Source: Candidatus Heimdallarchaeota archaeon
Lineage (GTDB): Archaea; Asgardarchaeota; Heimdallarchaeia; Heimdallarchaeales; Heimdallarchaeaceae
Length of the DNA: 32,564 nt
Direction: 5' to 3'
Assembly: GCA_016839945.1 (NCBI GenBank)
Contig: JAEOTE010000114.1
Location: 1 to 32,564 of the forward strand
This document shows positions 25,195 through 32,564 of the stretch, one piece after another; position 1 is the stretch's first letter, and each line of letters starts with the position of its first letter. The notes beneath the pieces are model-generated. The model did no database searches and was not told the DNA's origin. It saw nothing but the letters and a program-made list of their open reading frames with translations. A program made the translations under genes and the position numbers.

Positions 25195-25956
25195 CTATCT
25201 GGGAGAAGCTAACAATCTCTTAATTTCATTTACAACTAACGACAAGAACTCTCCAGCTTTTACTCCAAGCTTGATATCTGCTATTGAATCTAAACCTGTT
25301 GGATCTATATTAAGAATTATTAATTTAGCTCCATTTTGTTTAGCTAATTTAGGTAAGTGAGCAGCTGGAAATACGGATAAACTTGATCCAATTACTAGCA
25401 TTAAATCACAATTAGCAGAATGTTCTTTAGAAATACTTACTTCTTTATCTGGCATAGGTTCATTGAAATTAACCACAGATGAAATAATTCTCCCTTGACA
25501 GATTTTACATACTGGTTGACCTAGTGCTTCAGATTCTGATCTAGAACCTCTTCCATGAACCTCTCTATTCCAACCTATTTCATTTCTACCAAATCTCGAA
25601 TCACAATCTAAACACTTCATAAGAGTATAATTTCCATGCAATTCAGCTAACATTTCAGGCTTTATTCCTGATTTTAAATGTAGATTATCAACATTCTGTG
25701 AAATTAAAAATTTCATAATTCCCATGTTTTGAAGTTCAACTAAAGCTAAATGCGCGGAATTCGGTTCAACTTCATCAAAATGCTTTGATTTCTTAGGGGG
25801 AAGACCTTTATCTCTTCTCGTCCAGATGCCATCTTTTCCTCTAAAGTCTGATAAACCTGATTCAGTGCTTATTCCTGCCCCTGTGAAAACCACAAAATAT
25901 TCCGAATCTACGATTTCTTTTGCAATTATATTAATATCATTCTTTGAGTAAGTTAT
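25195..25956 (-). CDS. Sir2-family NAD-dependent protein deacylase
   Basis: Sirtuin core: FTGAGISTESGLSDFRG (NAD-binding GAGxS and xDFRG), SQNVDNLH, the catalytic His in AELHGNY, zinc ligands in CLDC and CKIC, VVNFNEPMP, and VIGSSLSV..AAHLP. It removes acyl groups from lysines using NAD; in archaea targets include chromatin proteins such as Alba. The frame has no ATG, GTG or TTG in the expected N-terminal region. The first usual start is GTG at 25893, which would cut the first helix and start inside strand beta1. The frame stays open upstream to an ATA at 25954-25956 that lies five bases after a perfect GGTGAT SD site (25962-25967) and restores a normal sirtuin start (TYSKNDINIIAKEIVDSEYF). 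Coordinates use that ATA start (253 aa). Confidence 0.86.
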   Translation of the reverse strand: MTYSKNDINIIAKEIVDSEYFVVFTGAGISTESGLSDFRGKDGIWTRRDKGLPPKKSKHFDEVEPNSAHLALVELQNMGIMKFLISQNVDNLHLKSGIKPEMLAELHGNYTLMKCLDCDSRFGRNEIGWNREVHGRGSRSESEALGQPVCKICQGRIISSVVNFNEPMPDKEVSISKEHSANCDLMLVIGSSLSVFPAAHLPKLAKQNGAKLIILNIDPTGLDSIADIKLGVKAGEFLSLVVNEIKRLLASPR

Positions 25957-25961
25957 AGTTT

Positions 25962-25967
25962 ATCACC
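25962..25967 (-). promoter_or_regulatory. SD site of Sir2 without a normal start codon
   Basis: GGTGAT on the minus strand, the same SD sequence that precedes the genes starting at 3026 and 13830. Five bases downstream is ATA, in frame with Sir2. The GTG inside the SD site opens another frame that stops after nine codons. Confidence 0.55.
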
Positions 25968-26091
25968 TTTTGATGTTCTTTAAATCACATTTGAAATTTC
26001 AGTCTTTTTATTTATTTAAAATTTTAGGAAATTAAAACTATAGCTCTTAGTGAGGATTATGAAATAGATTTAAATAATTCCAGAATTAACA

Positions 26092-26100
26092 CTTATAACA
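26092..26100 (+). promoter_or_regulatory. TATA-like box of the dodecin gene
   Basis: CTTATAACA, about 46-54 bases before the ATG at 26146. An alternative is TTTAAATA about 23 bases further upstream. Either would place the start of transcription near or just before the palindrome at 26113-26133. Confidence 0.4.
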
Positions 26101-26112
26101 TAACTAGATAGT

Positions 26113-26133
26113 AGTTATTATTGAATAATAACT
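26113..26133. promoter_or_regulatory. Perfect 21-bp palindrome upstream of dodecin (putative operator)
   Basis: AGTTATTATT-G-AATAATAACT: two 10-base arms match perfectly around one central base. It sits between the TATA-like box and the SD sequence GAGGTTA (26134 on), where a dimeric repressor would block transcription. A leader hairpin is less likely because the loop is a single base. Confidence 0.55.
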
Positions 26134-26145
26134 GAGGTTAGTTAA

Positions 26146-26364
26146 ATGGAAGATGAAAAAACCTATAAATTAATTGAGCTAGTAGGAAGTTCTCCAAATA
26201 GCTGGGAAGAAGCTGTTCAAGGAATTGTTGCTAAAGCATCTAAATCAATAAGAGATTTAAGAGTGGTAGAAGTACTAAAATTAGATGTAAGGCTTGAAGA
26301 TGGCATGATTAAGGCTTATAGAGCAAGAGTCAAAGTCAGCTTTAAACTAGAAGAAGACGAATAA
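26146..26364 (+). CDS. Dodecin-family protein
   Basis: 72 residues, the size and pattern of dodecins: YKLIELVGSSPNSWEEAVQGIVAKASKSI (strand, then the single helix) followed by two strands VVEVLKLDVRLEDG and IKAYRARVKVSFKLEE. Dodecins form hollow 12-mers that store flavins, FMN or CoA. The flavin-stacking Trp of the LxWFEV segment is Val40 here, and the Gln of EYQV is Arg59, so typical flavin binding is doubtful. Start ATG 26146 with GAGGTTA about six bases upstream. It follows a 21-bp palindrome and stands alone between divergent Sir2 and convergent methyltransferase genes. Confidence 0.9.
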   Translation: MEDEKTYKLIELVGSSPNSWEEAVQGIVAKASKSIRDLRVVEVLKLDVRLEDGMIKAYRARVKVSFKLEEDE

Positions 26365-26456
26365 CCTGATAGTTTCTTTATGTGAGTAAAAACTAGCACA
26401 ATTTCTACTTTATTTTTTTCTCTATAATCTACTCATAAGAACGAAAGCATATTGAA

Positions 26457-27359
26457 TTATTTCCCAAATTTTTTTCTCGCTTCCTTTACAATTTTATCTG
26501 GTTTTTCACTATAAGGACGATAATTTTGACCTAATCTTATATGGTTGTTATTCTTAGAAATAATTTCTTCTAGCTCTTGATTTATTTCATAGCCAAGAAA
26601 ATGACGGAAACTACCTTTAGCTACAGAGCTTGTAGTTCCATTTCCAAGAAATGGATCAAGAATAACATCCCCTGGTTTACTTCCGAAATCAATGCATCTT
26701 TGAACTACTTCTGTGGGTAGTTTAGTAGCATTTTTTTTGGTTCCTCTTTCATAATCTCGATTGATTTCCCAAACATCAAGTGGATAATGTTCAACTTTAT
26801 TGAAGAAATAATTCTTCTCATCCTTTACTGCAAAAAGTAAGTGATAATGACTAGTAACAAACTTCCTTCTTGTAAAAACCCCAAATTGATACTTCCAGAT
26901 TATATGATTAATTAGAGTCAATCTATTAGCTCTCAATGAGTTAAGTATGTCAACTAGATTTGTCCATCCACTAAAAATCCATACACCAGCATCTTCTTTC
27001 ATTATTCGAGGAAGCTCTTTAATCCAGCTTTCTGAAAAATCTGCATAATTATCAATAGCAACATCAGTATAACCTTCAGCTACAAAGTCACTGTCTCTAT
27101 TGTACAGAACTTCCATTTCACTGAAATTTAATCCAAAAGGTGGATCTGCAACAATCATATCTATACTTTCAGGAGGGAGCTTTTTCATACCATTAATACA
27201 ATCAGAATAATATACAACATCAACCTCAAAAGTGAAATCTCTATCATTATATTGTTGTTCTGCCTCTTCCCTAGACCAATCCATTGTTGGCTGGAATTCA
27301 GCAGCTGCTTTATGTGGGACATACCTACCTGGTTTTCTTTGAGATTGAGTAGATTTCAT
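26457..27359 (-). CDS. Beta-class DNA methyltransferase (N6-A or N4-C), orphan
   Basis: 300 residues. DNA-amino methyltransferase motif IV is DPPFGL (72-77) and motif I is DPFLGNGTTSSVA (235-247); motif IV coming before motif I defines the beta class. VYYSDCINGMKKLPPESIDMIVADPPF (49-75) and RCIDFGSKPGDVILDPF are typical surrounding segments; Phe in place of the Tyr of DPPY is frequent. It transfers a methyl group from S-adenosylmethionine to adenine N6 or cytosine N4. No restriction endonuclease or specificity gene lies in the window, so it is an orphan enzyme for housekeeping, regulation or protection against a distant nuclease. Start ATG 27359; GTGGTAA upstream. Follows the nitrilase gene by 28 bp, likely one message. 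Confidence 0.9.
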   Translation of the reverse strand: MKSTQSQRKPGRYVPHKAAAEFQPTMDWSREEAEQQYNDRDFTFEVDVVYYSDCINGMKKLPPESIDMIVADPPFGLNFSEMEVLYNRDSDFVAEGYTDVAIDNYADFSESWIKELPRIMKEDAGVWIFSGWTNLVDILNSLRANRLTLINHIIWKYQFGVFTRRKFVTSHYHLLFAVKDEKNYFFNKVEHYPLDVWEINRDYERGTKKNATKLPTEVVQRCIDFGSKPGDVILDPFLGNGTTSSVAKGSFRHFLGYEINQELEEIISKNNNHIRLGQNYRPYSEKPDKIVKEARKKFGK

Positions 27360-27387
27360 TGTGTTACCACTTAATATTTTTTCAAGC

Positions 27388-28200
27388 TTAAAACTCTTTT
27401 TTTTCTGTTAATATATTGTACATCTCAGGTTTTCTATCCTTGAAGATGTGGTTTCTTTCACTTAGGAACTTATCTCTAGCTTTCTCCAAGTTAATTTCTA
27501 CAATTTGAATCTCTTCCTTATCGGTACTTGCTTGTGCAATCCGTTCAGCATCTGGGGTAGTAACTTGACTGTGACCTTTGAAATGAAGAGAAATATCTCC
27601 ATTTGTTTCTATTCCAATTCTATTAGAAGTTATAGTGAAAATCTGATTTTCGATAGATCTAGTAATCATAGCTGTTTGGCAATAAGATAGAACTAGATTC
27701 GTGGAATGAGCTAGAATATCCATTCCTTGAATTGCAAGACTTCTTGTAGCTTCAGGGAAAATCCAATCCCAACATATTAATAATCCTACTTTTGATCCTC
27801 TGATATCATATAATGTAAATGGACCATCACCTGGTTGAAAAAACAGTTTTTCTCTATCAAAAAGATGTATTTTTCTATATTTTGCCTCAAATCCTTCAGG
27901 TCCTACCAACACAGATGAATTGAAGAAAATCTCTCCTTTCTTTTCGCAAACTCCACAAACAATATATCCATCCTTTTCTGCTGCAAGTTCTTCCAGTTTC
28001 TTTACAAAATATCCATTAGGGATTTCTTCAGCTGTTTGTTCAAGTTCTGCTTTGTCAACAAATACATAACCCGAATTAGCTAATTCTGGAATTACAAGCA
28101 AATCAAATTGCTGAGTAGATTTAACCAATTTCGAGATTCTATCTATGTTTTCTTCGACATCACATAGAATTGGTTGAAATTGTAGAAAACCAACTTCCAT
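27388..28200 (-). CDS. Nitrilase-superfamily carbon-nitrogen hydrolase
   Basis: 270 residues, normal for the family. The Glu-Lys-Cys triad is complete: E39 in VIPELANSGY, K110 in YRKIHLFD, and C143 in GLLICWDWIFPE. Members hydrolyse amides, carbamoyl-beta-alanine, agmatine derivatives or omega-amides. The C-terminal segment (RIGIETNGDISLHFKGHSQVTTPDAE) is the usual 'NR.G......F.G.S.i..P.G' site. ATG 28200 is preferred over ATG 28257: it gives the typical nitrilase start, and TATATAAA (28222-28229, minus strand) lies 22-29 bases before it, which predicts a leaderless message. The longer version would overlap the HAD gene by 14 bp. Confidence 0.88.
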   Translation of the reverse strand: MEVGFLQFQPILCDVEENIDRISKLVKSTQQFDLLVIPELANSGYVFVDKAELEQTAEEIPNGYFVKKLEELAAEKDGYIVCGVCEKKGEIFFNSSVLVGPEGFEAKYRKIHLFDREKLFFQPGDGPFTLYDIRGSKVGLLICWDWIFPEATRSLAIQGMDILAHSTNLVLSYCQTAMITRSIENQIFTITSNRIGIETNGDISLHFKGHSQVTTPDAERIAQASTDKEEIQIVEINLEKARDKFLSERNHIFKDRKPEMYNILTEKKEF

Positions 28201-28221
28201 ATTTGATTGGATTATTAATTC

Positions 28222-28229
28222 TATATAAA
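28222..28229 (-). promoter_or_regulatory. TATA box of the nitrilase gene
   Basis: TTTATATA on the minus strand, 22-29 bases before ATG 28200. It lies within what would be the coding region of the longer start, so it supports the shorter protein and a promoter of its own downstream of the HAD gene. Confidence 0.5.
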
Positions 28230-28243
28230 TTTGTGGAGAAAAA

Positions 28244-28921
28244 TTAAATTGTTGCATTTTTTTGTTTTATTTTTTCTATAACATCAAAAATATCACTTAA
28301 TTTATTTATACAATAGTCAGGTTCTGCTTTAAGGGCTTTATCCAGATCTGCTGCATCATAGAGAGCTAAGACGGAATGAACTCCAGCACCTTTAGCACTA
28401 GTTATATCAAACTCTGTATCACCAATCATTAGAGTTCGACTTTTTGGAGTTTTTAGTTTCTCCATTATTCGTTTAATTGCATTTGCCTTAGTATTTTCTA
28501 CAGTTCCTATAGGTATATCAAAGAAATGTGTAATGTTGAAGTGTTTTAGCCAATAATCCATTCTCTCTTGAGGTTTCCTTGAAACTATACCAAGAAAATT
28601 TTTCTTTTTAAGAACTTCTAAAACATCAATTACATCTGGAAAGAGTTCTCTTTGGTAAGAATATTTCTCTGTCAATTCTACATACTTCTTCATTGCTGAA
28701 TTTATGAGAGTTGGATTATTTGTTTGAAAGAATTCTTTGAAATCTGATATTTGATCAGTATTGCCAACTCTTGCTTTAACTTCTTCTATTGTGATGTTTG
28801 TTACAGAAAAAGATTCAAGAGTTTCAAGCATCTGGTTTGCATATGCTTCTTTTGAATCAGAAAGCACTCCATCAAAATCAAAAATAATTAAAAATGTAGT
28901 ATTTAGGTTCTTACTAAACAT
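28244..28921 (-). CDS. HAD-superfamily phosphatase (phosphoglycolate-phosphatase-like)
   Basis: 225 residues. HAD motif I is IFDFDGVLSDS (nucleophile D15, acid D17), motif II is VSRK (S114), motif III is K145 in ENTKANAI, and motif IV is MIGDTEFDITSAKGAG (D168, D172). A helical C1 cap lies between motifs I and II, as in Gph and beta-phosphoglucomutase enzymes. Removes phosphate from a small phosphoester; identity unknown. Start ATG 28921 with AAGTGGA upstream. The nitrilase and methyltransferase genes follow on the same strand. Confidence 0.88.
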   Translation of the reverse strand: MFSKNLNTTFLIIFDFDGVLSDSKEAYANQMLETLESFSVTNITIEEVKARVGNTDQISDFKEFFQTNNPTLINSAMKKYVELTEKYSYQRELFPDVIDVLEVLKKKNFLGIVSRKPQERMDYWLKHFNITHFFDIPIGTVENTKANAIKRIMEKLKTPKSRTLMIGDTEFDITSAKGAGVHSVLALYDAADLDKALKAEPDYCINKLSDIFDVIEKIKQKNATI

Positions 28922-28984
28922 TTCATTCCACTTTCTTATTTCATTGAAAAAGTACTATGTTATCATATTATAGTAGGTTTTTAG

Positions 28985-29725
28985 CTAAGTATCTTCTTGT
29001 TTTCTTTTTAATGGAGCACTGCAATTCATGCAAAAATAGGAATCTTCTTCATTCAGTGTTTGACAATTCCAGCATTGTAAACCTTGTTCTGTTTTACCAC
29101 CAATTTGACCCACTCTTTCTTTCCAGTCGAATTGTTCAAATCCAGTAGATCGTTCCTGTATTTTTTTTGCAATTTTATCTTCAACCTTATGTAAATCATC
29201 ATAAAAAGTATTTATCTGATTACGTCTATCGCGGAGTTTCTTTTGATCTGCTGCTCTTCTTTTAAAATCAAATATGTACTTGAGATATTGAAATAGATTC
29301 ATCTTTTTATCACGCAAATACCGTCTGATGAGATACAGAATTGCAAGAACCTCAAGTAGTCCAACAACGACAAAAATTGCAATTATTACATACTGACTAT
29401 CTGGTCTGAAAAAAGCAATATAGATACTGGCTGGAAGAAAACCTGCAGCTATTACGAGAAATGGTATTCCTATGACTAAATATAGCAATTCATTCATTGC
29501 GCTTGCTAGTTGATACCCTCTACCTGAGATAAATTCCAGTACATAATAGGATATGATAACAATACCAATAACTCCAACTGCTAAACCAGAAACAAGTTGT
29601 AAAATAAAGTTACCTGTAAAAAATGAATATATAAAACAAGCTATAACTATTCCTCCCAGAATTACTTGTTGGATTAAATTATCACGACTAAGAACTTTAC
29701 GTTTTCCTTCTGGTATACCATGCAT
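28985..29725 (-). CDS. Membrane protein with C-terminal zinc ribbon
   Basis: 246 residues. Four hydrophobic helices (about 20-38, 42-64, 83-104 and 113-135), a basic amphipathic linker (RRYLRDKKMN ... KRRAADQKKLRDRRNQ), a coiled-coil-like segment, and a terminal zinc ribbon C218-x2-C221...C232-x2-C235 (CWNCQTL...YFCMNCSAPL). Similar ribbons with membrane helices are frequent in archaea and may bind nucleic acid or protein at the inner membrane face. No family recognised. Start ATG 29725. Confidence 0.78.
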   Translation of the reverse strand: MHGIPEGKRKVLSRDNLIQQVILGGIVIACFIYSFFTGNFILQLVSGLAVGVIGIVIISYYVLEFISGRGYQLASAMNELLYLVIGIPFLVIAAGFLPASIYIAFFRPDSQYVIIAIFVVVGLLEVLAILYLIRRYLRDKKMNLFQYLKYIFDFKRRAADQKKLRDRRNQINTFYDDLHKVEDKIAKKIQERSTGFEQFDWKERVGQIGGKTEQGLQCWNCQTLNEEDSYFCMNCSAPLKRKQEDT

Positions 29726-29827
29726 AATATCAAATTCTACTGAAAAAAGGATACTTATTTATCTTGTTATAGTCACATCAAATTTTGAAATAAAGCAAAA
29801 AGAAATTAAAAGAGAAGAGATTCAAAA

Positions 29828-32479
29828 TTATTCTTCTTGTTTTCTTTTTCTTCTTCTCAAAACTACTATAGCTTGGATTACTAGCAGAGTTCCTCCTATA
29901 CTTAGAAGAGTGATTGTATCAAATCCAGTTCTACCAGGAGGTAGTAAAATTGTAAAAGTATAGTTCAAAACCGTTCTATAGTATGTTCCATTAATGTCTA
30001 TTGCACTTATGAAGTATTCAATGATAGTTCCTTCTGAATATTTCTTATTCAGTGAAAGATGATAATACCCAGTTGTTGCATTATAATCCATAATTAATGA
30101 AAAATGCTCGATTTCATATGTTTCGTTTGTAATTGGAACTTTTTCAGTATATGTAAGGTTAACATGTGGTCTTCCATCAATATGTTGTAATTCAGTTCTG
30201 TTTACAATTCTAACATAAATTAGATAATCATAATCTTCATAGAAATCATTTGTTACAACAGTTGTTTCTACATTGTCTTCAGTTGTTGTAATTGTTCTGA
30301 TTTCAGGTCTGTAGAATATAATAGGGGTTTCCGGTGAGGAAAGAATTACATATGTTTCATTACTTGTAGCTATTTGAACAGTAGTGCTATCAGCTAAGAA
30401 TTCTATCATTATTCTATAAACTACTGTATAATCGTATGAATATGCTGGTATAATTCCTGTGTATTGATTTATCGCACCAATTGAACCTATAGGATCTTCA
30501 GATGAGGTTATGTCATCAGTAATCCAAGTTCCACCATTATTCAGTTCATATTGAAGAAATACATCTACATCTGAACCTGCTGGAACAAAGATTTGAGTAG
30601 TGATTTTTACGTCATTTAGATCAGAGGGTTCAAGAATATCTCTAATAATAAACTCTATCGAAGGTTGAACTTGATATTGACTGTCTAAAGGTTGATAATC
30701 ATAGATACTGTATTCAACAGACAAAATTGTTACATTATCTATTAATATGGGGAAGGTTGTCGGTAAACCTTCATAATAATTTCCAGCGTTGGAGCTATTG
30801 AAATTTCCTAAACAACCTTCAATTCGTGCAAAATCTCCAACAGTGAGGAAGTTATTTTCAGAAACTAAAAAGCCATTGGAATCAATTAGAATAATAGCTT
30901 CATTTGAAATGTCATCAAAAGTATTTCCCAGAATCTTAGGTTGAAAACAGCCAAGTATCTGAACACCAATATCTAATACCCTATAATCTCCATCTTTGAT
31001 AGTCAATGAGGAAGAGCTTCGAGCAATTACTCCAATTAATGATGTATTCAATTCATTTCCTAAAAGTTTAACTCCTTGAGAAAACCAGACACTTATACCA
31101 TAGACAGAGTCAAATACTCCATTACTTGCTAGAATAAGATCAACAGCTGACCATAATGAAAAACCATAGGTTGCATTTATTGCACCGTTTGCAGAAATTA
31201 CAGAATCCTTTGTTTGCTCAATATAAATTCCTGTAATTGTGTTTTCTATGGTGTTACCTAAGACTTGGATTTTCCTTGAGTAAGTAATTCCTATTCCTTC
31301 ATCAACATCAATAAACATATTTCCTTCAATTAGAGTTCCTTTCCCACTATTCAGTGTAATACCCATTTTTACATTTGTAAAATTGTTGTTATTTATCTCA
31401 GCATCCCAACAGTCAATAACTTCGACTGCTTTATGTGGAATATTCTTGAACTCATTTTGATAAATCTTAACAGCATCAACTGATGAAGAAATTGCATCAG
31501 TAACATTATCAAAAATATTTTCAGTGACAATAAAAGGAGATTCAAATAATACTAGACCTTTAACACTGTTTTCGAATAAATTACCTTCTACGACTGTATT
31601 TGTTGTATCCTCTGCTTCTATACTTATTAAGAATGTTTCTGTAAAGTTATTATTTGATATAACGCTAAAATCTGCATTATCCAAATAAAATCCCTTTGAA
31701 ACTTGATCAAATTCATTTTCATTCGCAAAAATCTTAGAATTCTGAGAAGAAATAGATACTCCTGTATTCACGAAATCATTCAAAAGGATATTAGCTAATT
31801 GTACTATAGAGTAAATAAAAATTCCATTATTTTCAATATTCAGGAAATCATTATTCTCAATTGTTGTATTTATTGAATTACTCATGCTTATTCCAAATGA
31901 TGAATCGGTAAAAGTATTACCTGTTATAGTTGATGTTTCAACTAATGTAAATGCTACGCCTGAACTAGCAGATTCAAAAGTGTTGTCTGTTAAAATTACT
32001 TCATCCATATGTGAGAAAGTAAATTCTGTAAAATTGAAGAATGTGTTTCGAGATATTTCCCAGTCAGCATTAATAGATGTAATTGCTGCGTTTTCTACCT
32101 CACTATCTATTATTGTAACATCAGATCCTGGTCTACCATTTAATACAAAATCGTAATTAAAATCTGTAACAGTTAAATTACTGTTTTCAACATATAATAT
32201 TCCATCAATTCTAAGTTGGAACTGATATGAATCATTTGAGTTAAAATAAACTGTCGAATTAATGATTCTTAATTCATCTCCATAAACAACAGTAGTTGAT
32301 TCATATAAAATTATTACTTGATTAGTTATTTCAGTAACAGCGTTTTTTACTAATTCATCATTATTTGGAGGTGCTATCATAGCTTGACTATTCATAACGC
32401 TCCAAAAAACACTAATTGTAAGTATACTGATAATTAGAATAACTAAAAATCGATTATTCTTATTTTTCGAAAATTTCAT
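29828..32479 (-). CDS. Large beta-helix surface protein with C-terminal anchor
   Basis: 883 residues. Signal peptide (basic MKFSKNKNNR, then FLVILIISILTISVFW), a right-handed parallel beta-helix of ~500 residues with PbH1/NosD-like coils (repeats of G-N-x-F/I-x-N/D, e.g. ITGNTFTDSSFGISMS, VLGNTIENTITGIYIE, VEGNLFENSVKGLVLFE), then two or three beta-sandwich-like segments, and a C-terminal helix with basic tail (LLSIGGTLLVIQAIVVLRRRKRKQEE). Many N-x-S/T sequons point to heavy glycosylation. Such proteins form cell-surface layers or bind polysaccharide; NosD itself works in copper delivery to nitrous-oxide reductase, which I do not suggest here. Start ATG 32479 with GAGGTTA upstream. Longest gene in the window. 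Confidence 0.87.
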   Translation of the reverse strand: MKFSKNKNNRFLVILIISILTISVFWSVMNSQAMIAPPNNDELVKNAVTEITNQVIILYESTTVVYGDELRIINSTVYFNSNDSYQFQLRIDGILYVENSNLTVTDFNYDFVLNGRPGSDVTIIDSEVENAAITSINADWEISRNTFFNFTEFTFSHMDEVILTDNTFESASSGVAFTLVETSTITGNTFTDSSFGISMSNSINTTIENNDFLNIENNGIFIYSIVQLANILLNDFVNTGVSISSQNSKIFANENEFDQVSKGFYLDNADFSVISNNNFTETFLISIEAEDTTNTVVEGNLFENSVKGLVLFESPFIVTENIFDNVTDAISSSVDAVKIYQNEFKNIPHKAVEVIDCWDAEINNNNFTNVKMGITLNSGKGTLIEGNMFIDVDEGIGITYSRKIQVLGNTIENTITGIYIEQTKDSVISANGAINATYGFSLWSAVDLILASNGVFDSVYGISVWFSQGVKLLGNELNTSLIGVIARSSSSLTIKDGDYRVLDIGVQILGCFQPKILGNTFDDISNEAIILIDSNGFLVSENNFLTVGDFARIEGCLGNFNSSNAGNYYEGLPTTFPILIDNVTILSVEYSIYDYQPLDSQYQVQPSIEFIIRDILEPSDLNDVKITTQIFVPAGSDVDVFLQYELNNGGTWITDDITSSEDPIGSIGAINQYTGIIPAYSYDYTVVYRIMIEFLADSTTVQIATSNETYVILSSPETPIIFYRPEIRTITTTEDNVETTVVTNDFYEDYDYLIYVRIVNRTELQHIDGRPHVNLTYTEKVPITNETYEIEHFSLIMDYNATTGYYHLSLNKKYSEGTIIEYFISAIDINGTYYRTVLNYTFTILLPPGRTGFDTITLLSIGGTLLVIQAIVVLRRRKRKQEE

Positions 32480-32564
32480 TTAGGTTAACCTCGAGCAAAC
32501 ACTTTAATTTAGAAATCCGAGAAAAAGGACATTTTTAAAGTTTCTGTAAGAACTGTATTTTTTA

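Noticed and set aside
29828-32479. NosD-type copper-delivery protein
   Set aside because: Beta-helix repeats are shared, but there are no nos genes, and the C-terminal anchor and sandwich domains fit a general surface protein better.
1-32564. tRNA, rRNA, CRISPR or insertion sequences
   Set aside because: No regularly spaced repeats, no clover-leaf with CCA-side pairing, no GC-rich RNA gene block and no transposase motif were seen on either strand; small structured RNAs could be missed by eye.

Overview
This window looks like a stretch of AT-rich archaeal chromosome, most plausibly from an Asgard (Heimdall/Loki-type) archaeon. The signs are TATA-type promoters, a mix of leaderless starts and GGTGAT/GAGGT-type Shine-Dalgarno (SD) sites, and the gene content: a TPR protein ending in a Roadblock/LC7-like domain, a tungsten aldehyde:ferredoxin oxidoreductase, DUF362, dodecin, Sir2, and surface proteins with a C-terminal membrane helix and an Arg/Lys tail. 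The lineage is inferred from gene style, not from a marker gene. I see no tRNA, rRNA, CRISPR array, insertion sequence or prophage. Genes are closely packed and no gene-free gap exceeds 300 bp; the longest, 286 bp at 9456-9741, is a divergent control region.

Layout. 1-5165: the tail of an aldo/keto reductase, a membrane-anchored DOMON/CBM9-like surface protein, a small Cys-rich membrane protein that overlaps tail-to-tail with a Cys-containing multi-pass membrane protein, a GNAT acetyltransferase, an acidic helical protein and an alpha/beta hydrolase. 5295-8440: an aldo/keto-reductase-fold protein whose catalytic residues appear lost, a cold-shock-domain protein and a membrane-bound DUF362 protein. 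8457-12027: a protein with a CxCPW/CxCS motif, a C45-type Ntn hydrolase, a remnant of a histidine kinase and a PIG-L/LmbE deacetylase. 12049-15126: an aldehyde:ferredoxin oxidoreductase with its own four-cluster ferredoxin, preceded on the same strand by an APH-type small-molecule kinase.

15247-20732: a DinB-fold protein, an unrecognised protein, an anchored serine hydrolase, a PanE/ApbA reductase, an ICMT-like methyltransferase, a SagB-type nitroreductase and a second GNAT. 20820-25956: a multi-pass membrane protein with a C-terminal endonuclease/exonuclease/phosphatase (EEP) domain built like eukaryotic CWH43/PGAP2IP, the TPR-Roadblock protein, and a Sir2 deacylase with no ordinary start codon in the expected place. 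26146-32479: a dodecin-like protein behind a perfect 21-bp palindrome, an orphan beta-class DNA methyltransferase, a nitrilase-family amidohydrolase, a HAD phosphatase, a membrane protein with a zinc ribbon and a large beta-helix surface protein.

Most genes appear to be separate metabolic or surface functions, not one operon. Convincing co-transcribed units are ferredoxin-AOR and probably HAD-nitrilase-methyltransferase. The points most worth following are the CWH43/PGAP2IP-like protein (with PIG-L and ICMT-like enzymes elsewhere in the window), the apparent AUA start of Sir2, the dodecin palindrome and the Cys-rich membrane pair.
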